This document shows, one piece after another, positions 1 through 10,571 of a stretch of DNA of 64,000 bases. A model generated the notes under the pieces. That model was not told the origin of the DNA and made no database searches. It saw only the letters and a program-made list of their open reading frames with translations. A program made the translations under genes and the position numbers. This DNA is from Aspidiotus rigidus (Eukaryota > Arthropoda > Insecta > Hemiptera > Diaspididae): assembly GCA_035079385.1 (NCBI GenBank), contig JAVHKY010000013.1, positions 16,986,001 through 17,050,000 on the forward strand. Direction: 5' to 3'. Position 1 is the first letter of the stretch. The number at the start of each line of letters is the position of its first letter.

Positions 1-2880
1 ACGAAAATTTTCCCACACAAAAAATCGTTTAGTGGTGAGAACCACTTTCACGCTTCGCGTAATCAAGTCTCGTCTTACGGATAATCACATTTCATGAAGG
101 AAAATTTCTCTGGAACGGAACGATAAAAATTAAACACAAATACGATCTAGTCGATTGCATCATAGCGCCAGCTATAGCCTCGTCCGACGTTTGAAAAACG
201 TAGGAAATTTTTTGTCTCATCCCGAAAAGAAAGAAAAAAAAAAAAAAAAAAAGAAAAGGAAAAATGATATAATAGGTTTTTCCTGCAAACGTGATGGAAT
301 TTCGTTCGCGAAATGTATGAATTTCGGACTTTAATTCATTTTTCAACATGAAAGGCTTAACGGTCGTTAAATACGCTGACGGACCGTGAAAACGGAATAC
401 ATTTTTGAGCGTGTTAGAATATAATCTCAGTTCGACGTTATCTGGTCCGTCGGGATTCTTCGTTTTTCGCGCTCTTGTATCCTTCCCCACACCTACATGA
501 AAATAAATACGGAGAAACTGTTCATATATGAGAGACACTTACCATCTGAAAAGTATCTTGAATATTTCTTCAAAGTAAGTTTATAAGACCCACCAAAAAG
601 AACGAAATGATAAATACAAAGTTCGTACTTCCGTACACAAGTTTCTACAACAGTATGGAATTTTGAAATGAATATCATACACAAAAAAACTGGTAGGGGA
701 AATAAGACATACCGTACGTAGGTAACAAATCAAGTGCGAGTGAAATTTATCAATAATAACAGCTAGACGAAAAAGCAATTCAGCAAGCTGTCGTAAGTTG
801 AAAAAAAAAAAACTTAGTTCCCCGTTTTCTCGCGGTTGTCTTTCCTTTATTTCAGACCATAACAGTTCTCAAATTATTTTCTTAAATCTCACCATCGACA
901 TCTGTACTGAATGACGCCCATTAAATTCGAATCTTCAAAAAACAACTACTAATAGTTCATCGTAATAATCTTCCCATGAACATGTAACCATTTGTCCTCC
1001 CTACATCTACCTCTTCTCCTCTGCTGCTTTTGAAGAACATAAAATCATTAGATATGATACAATAAAGGCCAATTAAAATCAATCACAATATCGAGAATTC
1101 AGCTCGGGAAAACCTCATTTTACACACTCTAAAAATTTGCATTCGGCATACTCGAAACAATAATGCATAAAAATACTTTCCCTCTTCCTTTTCGCCGACC
1201 CGGAAAATTATCTCGTCTACCGAAGTCCTGCAATTCTTAATTTGAATAAAAGTAATTTTACGTGAACGCTTGAACATTTAATAATCCCAAGTTCTTCAAA
1301 ATAGACTTCTGCTAACTTTTTCAAAGTCGAATTCCGTTATCACTGACTTTCTAAACTTGCCATGCGTACCCAATATTTATAACCGTGATTCATGTTTTCA
1401 AAGTGTGTACCTATCACAAGAACTTTCTTACATGTTCGTATATTAAATTGATAGACGTTAAAAGGATGACAGAAACTATAAAGTTAATAATTCAAATCAG
1501 CCTGTGGATAACGTACGAGCTTAAGAAAGCTTGGCGCGTGTGAGATCACTAAAAGAAATCCTAAAAAACGTAAGATCGTACTTATTACGATCATTTATAA
1601 AACAGTATCACAGCTGTTTCGCCACGAGGAATATTAACTTTGTAAAATTACAAAAGCTACTCTACTGCGATTTAATCTCACACTCGTATCGAAAAAGGAA
1701 CACAGCAAGCATCAACTATAAAAAAAAAAAAAAAAAAACTATCATTTTTGTAAACTAAAAATTCGATTTTATACATTCTAGGCCTACTTCAACATTCAAA
1801 TCTATGAGAAAATACTTTCAGCCAAATAATTAAATCAAGTCGTGTTGTGGTCGACAACCCTTCGTTACGGCCTTTTCGAGTTCGATAGAGCAATATAGGA
1901 AACGTCCATTACGAGCGAGGCAAACGGTAGAGGAGAACAGAAAAAAAGAAAAGAGGCGTACGTGATAGCTATTCGATGAATTGCCAGACAGACACTAACG
2001 AGGTTCTATAGATGTCGTAAATTTATACTGTATTAGCCTAATGCCATTTCCTGTCTCGTTCATTTTAATGAGCTACCCGAACAAAATGCCTGGACGAGGC
2101 ATTTGGCCGCTTTATCCTTTCTGTATTATTTCTTCATTGGAAATGGGATGTAGATTCGGATCTTTTCACGATTTCAACAATATCTTGTCATAATTCCAAC
2201 GAAGAAAATGGCAAGATATAAATTATTTCCTGCTCTTCAGAATACTCCTATTAATAGGATAGGTACTTGATACGTATTGATAACTTACTAGTTGATTCAA
2301 CACATGGTGGTTTATCAGCAATCATATACTGTAAAAACAAAGTCAGTTACCGGTAATTTGGACGTCAAAATCATTCACATTCACATCGGCTGATGGATCG
2401 TTCTCCCAAAACTAAATAGCTCGAACTCGACTTGGGTAGATACATCGCGCCCACCAATTCCTTTGTGATGCCTCTGGTAGGTAAGTACGTCAAAACCATC
2501 ATTTCCTTTCCGACAATGTATAGCAGAAAGAAGTTCTCACCTATTTGAAGTAAACATGAACACAATCAATTGATGATGGATTAAAGTGATACAATATACC
2601 CGTAGTTGTAGTTCTGACTTGCATCTTTTTCATGATAGCCTATACTTACCAGTATTAATTTTGTTACTCTGGCGACAATTATAATGAGAACTGAGAATTG
2701 AGAAAGATTTTGAAGCCAAGCCTTGTTTTCACCTTTTCCGGTTTATAGGATCATTCATCCATTCATTCATTCATTCCCTTCCCTATAATTGGTATGGCGG
2801 AAGAATTCCAGCCAAAATAGATTTAATTGACTTGGATCACGTCTTGCGTAAAAACGTGACGTCACTTTTGAATAGTTCAA
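1..2880. other. Intergenic, no gene recognised
   Basis: This AT-rich stretch holds only short chance open frames, homopolymer runs (for example the A/G-rich run near 230-260 and the A run near 1,720-1,738) and no recognisable domain. One longer minus-strand frame below about position 492 follows an acceptor-like site, but it shows no clear donor and no family motif. It is not called as an exon. Confidence 0.6.
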
Positions 2881-2889
2881 AACAATCCA

Positions 2890-3510
2890 TTAAGCGCTAG
2901 TGGAGCGCTGCCCTACAAAATAGAATGGACGTATCTTCAAAATAACGATCAGCATGAAGGGTCTCTGAGTAAAAATCTTCGAAATCACGGTCAGCTGATA
3001 AGAGTATTTTGCGCTCGATCAACAACAAGATTGCACAAAACCGAAAATTTTTATTCTCGCCCGTTTGAAATATTTTCTAATGGATATCTCAATGGTCATG
3101 ATTCATGAACATGAAATGCTTTATTGTTCAAAGCTGAGATGTATTCGCTTCAATACGTATCAAGAATTCGAGATGACAGATTTTAGAAAATATGAATACT
3201 TCTATTCTTGTCAATTTTGGGTTCTAATCAACGATAACACTGGTAAAAATTTTTCTGTTTACGTGCATATACGTCCAAATTTGGACGTATCTGCATACTA
3301 CTGAATTTCTCTATGAAAACGTGCCTGTATCAAGAAACTATCATTGCCATCGTTTTTCTCGTTGAAAATTAAGTGGGTAAAGTGATCTTCAACTTGGTTA
3401 ATCATTTTATTAAGAGAAAACGATTTTTTTCGTGATCGGTGATTTGTAGATACGTCCGTTCTACTTTGTAGGGCAGACTGCGCTGCCGTACAAGGTTGGA
3501 TTGACGTATT
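2890..3510. repeat. TIR-type non-autonomous element
   Basis: The sequence CTGCCCTACAAAATAGAAT at about 2,908, followed by GGACGTATCTTCAAA, recurs in inverted orientation at about 3,444-3,478 with few mismatches. That gives arms of at least 34 bp about 540 bp apart. Both arms sit next to GCGCT-rich sequence. The interior has no coding potential and contains a small palindrome around TACGTCCAAATTTGGACGTA (3,269-3,288). This looks like a MITE; the transposon superfamily is not recognisable. Confidence 0.5.
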
Positions 3511-4353
3511 TGCGTCCGGCCCCAAAAGAGTCGCCCTCTACATTTACTATAGCGGCCATTTGTGGAAACTGGACAAAAAGATGATGTTTCAGATAATGGT
3601 GAAATTTTTATTTTTATAAGTTTCATACTTTCTACTGGTCAAGAGAGTCAAAAAAGGTCATTAAGTGGTACTTTTTTTTTTCAGTATCAACTGAGATACA
3701 GCTAGTTGAAATAACATACGCTCTTATGTAAATTTTCATGTGATCACCTTTTCGTCCACGACACTAGCGCGTCTACAGTAGAGGCCGGATGCGAATATCC
3801 AGACCAACAATTGGGAAGAAATTCCATTTTCTTAAAATAAGATTAATACACCTAATTGAGATGTAGATAATGTGTTACTACGACAATTTTTTTGATGAGA
3901 TCCAATCACGCTTATTTCCCGATACAAGCATTCCTCCTTCCAATATTGGCGTTTTTGTGGTCGGTCTACAGCTGCAAGCTGCGACAGACCACCTTACAAA
4001 TAATATTTACAATCACTTTTTTTCTCCTTCAATTTTTAGTTTGCTTACATACGTCATGTTATCAGTTGACTGTTAGCTGCACGCTGCAGGTCAAACTATG
4101 TGTTACCTTATCTCATTTGAGCACAAGAGCAATTATCAGATCATTATGAGAATGAGTTATTTTCTTGTGCGTTCCCATCTCATCTGAGAGCATTATTATT
4201 GTGATTCTTGTTTGTATTTGAAAAGTATTTGCAAATACGCGTTTCATATCTCTATGTTTGAAGCGTTTTAAGTAGCAAGAACTATGGTCAAAGTAGGAAG
4301 CCGACCGCGGTACTAGCTCGCCTGCGAGGTAGCTTGTTGGGTAGTGGTTTGGA

Positions 4354-4515
4354 TATAGGACTTTTACAATGTTTACATTTTTTATCAGTTTGCAGGACAA
4401 ATACCATGAGAGCAAGAGAGATAGAATGAGAGTGACGCTATCATTCTGTCTTTCTTGCTCTCATTCGATTTGAGTTGCAAACTGATAAAAATGTAAGCAT
4501 TGTAAAAGCCCTATA
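4354..4515. repeat. Foldback MITE with about 75-bp arms
   Basis: Nearly the whole segment is an inverted repeat. The left arm starts TATAGGACTTTTACAATG and the right arm ends with the matching CATTGTAAAAGCCCTATA. The arms pair through TTTTATCAGTTTGCA and GAGAGCAAGA blocks around a central loop near 4,437. There is no coding capacity. The flanking TATA on both sides could be part of the arms or a target duplication. Confidence 0.65.
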
Positions 4516-4654
4516 AATAAAAATTTTGACGTGTAGGTATCCAACGCTCATTTCAACACAATTCAGAGTAGGGTGTTCATCCTACGAGAAAGAAAGCTCC
4601 AATTTCCTAGATCTGAATTTTTCCCTATTATTCCATCAATGAAGTAATAGTACT

Positions 4655-5165
4655 TAGTGTGTTATTATCACGATTCACACCAGGGTATAAGATGAAGAGG
4701 TAATGACACAACGCTAAAATCGTGTCCGCAGTTTCGAAGTTGTACGTACAAACTTCCGCTAGGTTTGCAGCGAACACTCGGGCTGTTTCCCTGTTCCTTC
4801 TACACCCCACCTGCGCCGAGACGTTACCGTTGGTACCCTAGTATTGATGAAATTTCCAAGGATTATAAAAAATCCAAGAATTTACTTAGAAGGGTGATTC
4901 TTTCAAAATTTTATAGAGTAGATTAAATGGTATTTTTATGCTAAATATGAAATGCATCGGCTGATTCCTGATCCTGCAATAAATTTTTGAAAGTAGCGGC
5001 GTTCCCATAAGACTCTGTACATTACCCATCACTTTCATCACGAGCGCTGCGCTCGGGATGTTCAGAACTACTTCAAAATCACGGACAGCGTTTACCACAG
5101 TCAGAATACGTTCGTGTCACTACCTCTTCATCTTATACCGTGATTCACACATTGTACCAATCGTC
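4655..5165. repeat. Inverted-repeat element, about 0.5 kb
   Basis: A segment at about 4,665-4,713 containing GGTATAAGATGAAGAGGTA recurs inverted at about 5,110-5,150. Looser similarity continues inward over roughly 40 further bases. The interior has no recognisable gene. It is probably another non-autonomous DNA transposon. Confidence 0.5.
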
Positions 5166-5483
5166 CAAAAGATACAGTTTGCCTGATCGTCATTGTTGAT
5201 GACTTGATGTACATTAATTCAACTTTGTACGGTAGAGTGCTTCCCTGTGGATTTGAACTGCACTATTTTTTCTATAGGTTCTCATTGGTTGTTTCAAAAT
5301 TGATAGCAGATTTTTATTCACCAACTTTTCATTTTGGTAGGAAGTTTCAGTGTGTATCTTTAGGAGCGCGCCGCATTTTTCCAAAATAATTATCTTAAAA
5401 AGTAGGGCTTTAAATGGAAAATTGAAGAGAATAGGGCATTGTCGGTTTTTGTAAATTGCATACTTATTCCCCTTGGTGTTGGA

Positions 5484-5695
5484 GAAAAACCGGTATTTTT
5501 GATTAACCGGTTATACGGTTATTAATTAATTAGACAAAAGATAAATTTTGCCTGATCCTTAAAGGCAAATATTTAGTGCGTCGGTTAACTGGCATTTACA
5601 AAAATACTTGTCGGTTTTTTTATCAACAAAATAACCGTTTTTTACGGTTATTCAAAATAAAATAACCGGCTTAACCGGTTAAAAACCAGAGCATG
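5484..5695. repeat. AACCGGTT-rich inverted-repeat element
   Basis: Both ends carry the palindromic block TTAACCGGTTA or close variants: about 5,484-5,520 on the left and 5,640-5,690 on the right. The right end read in reverse complement matches the left (AAAAACCGG, then AATAACCG). Such AACCGGTT-bearing short repeats are common non-autonomous DNA transposon relics. The family is not assigned. Confidence 0.5.
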
Positions 5696-6059
5696 TGTAA
5701 CACTATTCCCCTTGTTTATCAATTTAAAGGAAAAATATTAAATAACATCGGCTCTTATGGAAGAAACTTGTTAATCGTTAATCTGTCAGTGTTATTTGAT
5801 TCTGAAGTAAAAGTGAATTTGTACATTGAAAGAGTAAACAATTCTCGATTTTCTGAGCCTAGTTTTGTTAAAATTGATCAACTACACAGCGAGTTATAAA
5901 CGTTTGAAAATAAAAAGTCAGAGAGGCAGTACATGTACTGCACAGTGAGGGAATAATGTTCTCTCTCTTGAACTCTTCTACTCTGCTGGTCAAGGTCAAC
6001 ACACAGCGCACTCATGGTAGTTGTCTCAAGAAGAAGGAAATTTTTTTTTTATCTGATAG

Positions 6060-6520
6060 ATGTATGAATATGAAGGAATACCTACTCAAAAGAGTAAAGA
6101 TATAGATATACACAAACCGCACTAAAATATCATAAACAGCCATTCTCAAAGTATAGAAAGCGACTGAATCCAACACCAACAAGAAAGAGTAACAACAAAG
6201 AGGAGGTCATGACTAAACCAGCGAGTCATCGAAGTGTGAATCATCCTCATAGACTAATTCAATCAATCCCTCCTCAGGAATATACCGGAACCTGTTCAAC
6301 AAGGTACCTAATGTCTTTAATATTTCGGTTACGATGAATTTCGATTTCTACTAACGCTAGGCGCCTGAAATATGATTTTTCCCCGTGAAGGAGAACTTCA
6401 GACCCCTCTTTGGGACTATGGCCACTTTCAATTAGATGGTCCGCAAACGCCGACTCGCCTACTTTTCTTTTTTCCCAGGCTTTCCTGTGTTTTGAGTATT
6501 CCTTCATAATGAATGACCGT
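6060..6520 (-). mobile_element. Penelope-like element, 3' fragment (GIY-YIG C-terminus)
   Basis: Read on the minus strand, an open stretch from about 6,507 down contains ESAFADHLIESGHSPK, then a run with FRRLALVEIEIHRN. This pattern follows the GIY-YIG core in Penelope-like retroelements (K/E-S-x-F-A-x-H, then G-H-S, then E-x-E-I-x-x). The sequence beyond the stop (down to about 6,060) aligns with the tail of the copy at 12.1-12.35 kb. The reverse transcriptase is missing, so this is a 5'-truncated copy, as expected from incomplete reverse transcription. Confidence 0.75.
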
Positions 6521-8700
6521 AAAATTCAAAAACGGATATCACTAGATGTATGAATACTTAGTCAATGCTAAAACAAAATCTGAAAAATTTCAACCACATT
6601 TTTGAACGATTGGAAAAAGTGGGAAAGGTCGGCCAATTGGGTGTATAGAACATCACCTTCTCAACCTCCTTACATAGGGTAATGTTACCTACCAGTACCA
6701 CTGCTCCCTGTCACTAAGTACGTGGACACTAATAATGCTCAGCCTAAGTGAGTTTTTCTATATTCTTTGAATTTGGTTTAAAACACGTATGTTAAAGAGG
6801 GGAGGAGGTGAAACGGGTATCGTGAATTCTCCTTCCTTCATTATTACTAAGTAATGATATCTGCCGCTACTTCAAGAAATATTTTCACTTTTTTTTGCGC
6901 TCCATCGCGTTGTTTCACAATTTAAAAAGTAATGAATGTCAATATCTACGTACACCTACTGAGCATTACCGGATGTTTTCAAAATGGTCGAACTGTAGTA
7001 ATTATTGAAATGCGGTATGGTGTATGGTATATGATTATCATACTTAGTAATATTCAATATTCGACAAGGAAAGAGGATAGGTAACCATTGATCTTTAGTG
7101 ACCCCCGGGAAATAGGTTCTACTTAATAATTGCGACTTGTGTAACGACGCGACATTCGATTGAAAAATAGCTAGGTAATTTGGTGAATCGAGAATCATGA
7201 CATTTGAAGATGGAATTGTTTCTTATTTTCTAAGGAAATTCGAAGATCTTCTTTCGAAATGAGAAGAACATAGACCTATCTAATCGTTTTTTGAAAAAAA
7301 AAAAAAAGAAAAAAAAGAAAAAAAAAGAAAAAAAATGGTGCCTTAGATATCGTAGGTACTTCCTACGTCGCGCTCCGAGTCTCCGCAAAATTATTAAAAT
7401 TAATAAATTGTAAGAAGAATTTTCATCAGTTATAATAAACTTTACTGAACCGTAAAAAATAATTAAATTACAAGCGCTTTCGGTCATAGACCCTCGACGG
7501 GTGAGTACAACGCTCGTGATTTAAAAATTAAAATTACCTAATCTATACGGTCCAGTAGAGTTTACTAGAACTGATAAAAATGTGCCATAAAGTACCTAAA
7601 TGAACAAATTAAACTTAAGAATGTTCAATTAGCATTTCATAGTTCTAACCGCGTAACCAAAAAAGAAAGAATTAACTTTGACCGACTGACCAATAACAGT
7701 TTCAGGAAAATGTTCGATAGTTTTTCAACATAATTATACAAAAGATATTTCTTTTGAAAGTTATTATGACCCAAATAACGACATAGGTGTAAAAAGCTCT
7801 GAGTTAGTATTGAAATCACTTTTTCCACCCATTTTCACCGCGTCCATGATCAAAATTTTTTGATCGTAACAGTCATAATCGTCATTATTCCGAAGTTTTG
7901 ACCATTTGACCGTTATAGTCGATATGCGTTTCAAGTGTAATTTCTCAAGAGTGATATGTATCTAAATGAAAAAAAAATGATAATAAATAATAAATGACGG
8001 TCAAACGCCGCTCTAAAAATACAAAAAAATAATAAAAATAAATAAGACATATCTTCAAAAAGAACAAAAAATTATTTATAAGAATATCTTGAGATAATTT
8101 ATTAAAATAAGTAAGTAATTACGTGGCCTAGGTTTATATTTATTTATTTATTTATTATTTATTATTACTTATAATAATGTTACTGTGTATTATTTATCAT
8201 TTTGCTAACTATGATTGCTGAAATTGTCAAATTTGATTAAGCTTCAATTCCAAGGTGTATTAATAAAGAGAAAATTAATTGAAAATATAATTGTTGAAAT
8301 TATTTCGTTCACCTGATGCATAGGTATCGGTATATTGAAGAACATAAACCAAACAGTTTATATAGGTAAGAAATGTTGACAACTTCTGGAATAATAAATA
8401 ATGCCCAATAATATTGTTTCACTTGTTTCCATCTCTCATATGAGCCATATCATGTGGAGGATTATGAATCGATTCCGGATGCTTGTAAAAACAGCGAGAG
8501 TAAAAGAACGTCAGTGTAACTATAGCTTAATCAAACATAACCTACCTAATTGTGATAGGTCAAAAAAAAAAAAAAAGGAAAAGTAGGAATTGCTGCGCTG
8601 TTTGATCAGTCGGTAAGTAAGTACTTACTTCTAAAATGTTGAAGGGAACTTTGTAATCGGTCGTATACCTATCATACAAGTTGATGATATCACAGCGTTA
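6521..8700. other. Intergenic, AT-rich, simple repeats only
   Basis: No gene is recognised. The stretch contains a purine tract of A runs punctuated by single G (about 7,292-7,336), an AT-rich area with TTTA/TTTAT runs (about 7,965-8,180) and an A run near 8,563-8,577. Short open frames here lack codon structure and splice context. Confidence 0.55.
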
Positions 8701-8865
8701 GTTTACACTAGGTTTTCGCATTCGTCACAGTCGAAACGTCGTTCGAGTTCCGACCAAGCATTCTTATACATGGTGTGCGTTAAAATTATTGCTTTTTTGC
8801 TCTGAAATCGATTTTTTGCGCGAATAATTTCATATCGGTACCTATAAGGTTCGTTCTATTCGATC

Positions 8866-9342
8866 ATGTTACGCGCAGCTTCTTTATTTCTACTCGTGGT
8901 ATTAACATCGGCAACGTCTTCAGCAGTTATCAACGCTGAGTGGATTTATGTCGAGTTTAGATTACGTTCAATTTCTGTTAATGAAATATTTCACGTTAAA
9001 AATGCTAGCATGTCCTGGGGAAAATGGACTGATAATATGGGAAATGAGTTGACTGACGAAGACATCGATGAAATGAAATTCAATTCTACGAATCCAGTAA
9101 AAGTACGAGCCGAGGGAAGAGAGTTCTCACCTAGTGGTACTGAAGGATCGTTTGAAATTTTTTCAAATTCTGGACTTGTGTCAAGAGTCACATTCGACGT
9201 ACCTTGGGGAAGCCGAAATTATCTGTTCATATCCAATGAAGCTTTGAACGACGGTCATGCGTGCGTCTTCGTGACCAAATGGCCTGAAGCGGGATCTCCT
9301 GAAACCGTTGTTATCAATTGTTTCAAAGCTACGATAGTATAG
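8866..9342 (+). CDS. Secreted aegerolysin-family protein
   Basis: This is an intronless gene of 158 residues. Residues 1 to about 20 form a signal peptide (hydrophobic LFLLVVLTSATSSA, cut before or near VINAEW). The mature part matches the aegerolysin fold family in order: WGKW at 51-54, the family signature GREFSPSGTEGSFEI at 84-98, and VPWGSRN at 112-118. The usual family length of about 135-150 residues is met. Two cysteines (133 and 152) and sequons at N46 and N73 fit a secreted protein. Known aegerolysins bind specific membrane lipids and often work with a larger pore-forming partner; no MACPF-like partner is visible nearby. They are widespread in fungi and bacteria and patchy in insects, so lateral acquisition is an inference. 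The chosen ATG is the one directly before the hydrophobic segment. It could act in defence or in interaction with food or symbionts, but the sequence does not say which. Confidence 0.85.
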   Translation: MLRAASLFLLVVLTSATSSAVINAEWIYVEFRLRSISVNEIFHVKNASMSWGKWTDNMGNELTDEDIDEMKFNSTNPVKVRAEGREFSPSGTEGSFEIFSNSGLVSRVTFDVPWGSRNYLFISNEALNDGHACVFVTKWPEAGSPETVVINCFKATIV

Positions 9343-9828
9343 GCCTAATAGTTCAGCATAATATTACAATAATATTTTTCTGTTTTTCCTGACCTATAAT
9401 TTGGTAAAATTTCTATTGTGAACCACCGATATACCTGTTATCAAAAGATGTAGGTATTTTTGCAGGAAATTTACATTCAAAATTAAAGGAATTTTTTTAA
9501 TACAGTACAATATTATGGTCCTTTTTTGAAGTGAAGGATTCCATCTACATAACATTAGACTTAATCAGGTTTCCAACTTATCAACATAGCGAGAGCATAA
9601 GTAAGTACTCAAAGAGCTACCGGTACACGTCTTTTTCAACGCTCGCGTATCCTGTATTAAATTAAAATTGTGAGACGAAAGTCAAACTCTTGTCGATTTG
9701 GTAACGGAGCACATGAGTGTCTGGTGTCTTAAGTTTCGATTAGAATTCTCTGCTCTTGAATTCTCATAAATATTTCTCAGTCAACACCCAGATATACAAA
9801 ACATCAAAATTGTTCAATCGAACTCATC

Positions 9829-10100
9829 CACTAATGATTAGTGGTGGCGAAATTACGGCCCGCCGGCACATAATAAGAAAAGAAAAAATCGAAATAGCAT
9901 GCAACTCGATGATGGAGTATTGCAAATACGTAAAAAAATTCACGCTTATTCATGCTCGGTGACGTGGCTAAACTTGTAATCTTTTGATGTCAAATTAAGA
10001 AATAAAAATTTTGTAAAAATGCATTTTTTTTGGCCCCCACAATGTTTTTTGCATCGCATCCGGCCCTCGTCTGGAAAGTTTCGCCACCACTGCACTAATC
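9829..10100. mobile_element. hAT-type MITE with 8-bp target duplication
   Basis: The right end (…CGCCACCACTG at 10,092) is the inverted match of the left end TAGTGGTGGCGAAAT (about 9,839), as in hAT termini of the CAGNGGTGGCGAA type. Internal GGCCCGCCGG and GGCCCCCAC blocks are also typical of this group. Flanks CACTAATG (9,829-9,836) and CACTAATC (10,093-10,100) make an 8-bp target duplication with one mismatch. At about 255 bp it has no transposase. Confidence 0.7.
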
Positions 10101-10164
10101 GATCGAAGAAACTCTATCAACAATTTGTGTCACGTAAATTGGAATGAGTCTGGTAGGCTACCGC

Positions 10165-10475
10165 CATTCAGGAAACTCGTGCTTCAACAGGGGAAAAAAA
10201 CTGAAAGGTAATTTTACACGTGAGTATAATTATATTTTCAATAATGGGACGATCAGTTTCGAGCTGAATCATAACTGTAATACACTAAACTTTTCAATCG
10301 AACTGAAGTGGACAGCAAACGAAGAAACTCAATGTGTGTTGGGGCGTCAATAAAGGCACTTTCAGCTCCAGCGGAGAAAATAGTTTAACGAAAAGGTAAT
10401 CTTACATGTATAGGTATAATATATTTTCAATAAAGGATCAATCAGTAATGCACTGAATTTATAATAATAAAAAAT
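10165..10475. repeat. Degenerate tandem duplication
   Basis: The unit from about 10,170 (a run with AGGTAATTTTACA, TATAATTATATTTTCAATAA, then GATCAGT) recurs from about 10,363 (AGGTAATCTTACA, TATAATATATTTTCAATAA, then GATCAATCAGT), giving an offset near 190 bp. A third partial copy carrying TTCAATCGAACT and GAAGAAACTC lies left of it and is the one split by the hAT MITE. It is non-coding. Confidence 0.5.
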
Positions 10476-10571
10476 TATCGTTTGGAAAAAAAGAAAAAAT
10501 TTTTTGGTTTCAGGTCAGTGATACCGTACCTACGCGTTTAATAGTCTTTTCTTAAATATCATTTTTTTCCC

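Noticed and set aside
92..492. Minus-strand open frame of about 130 codons after an acceptor-like CATGTAG
   Set aside because: No matching donor, no family motif, and it runs into a homopolymer-coded Phe tract. A real exon is possible but not supported.
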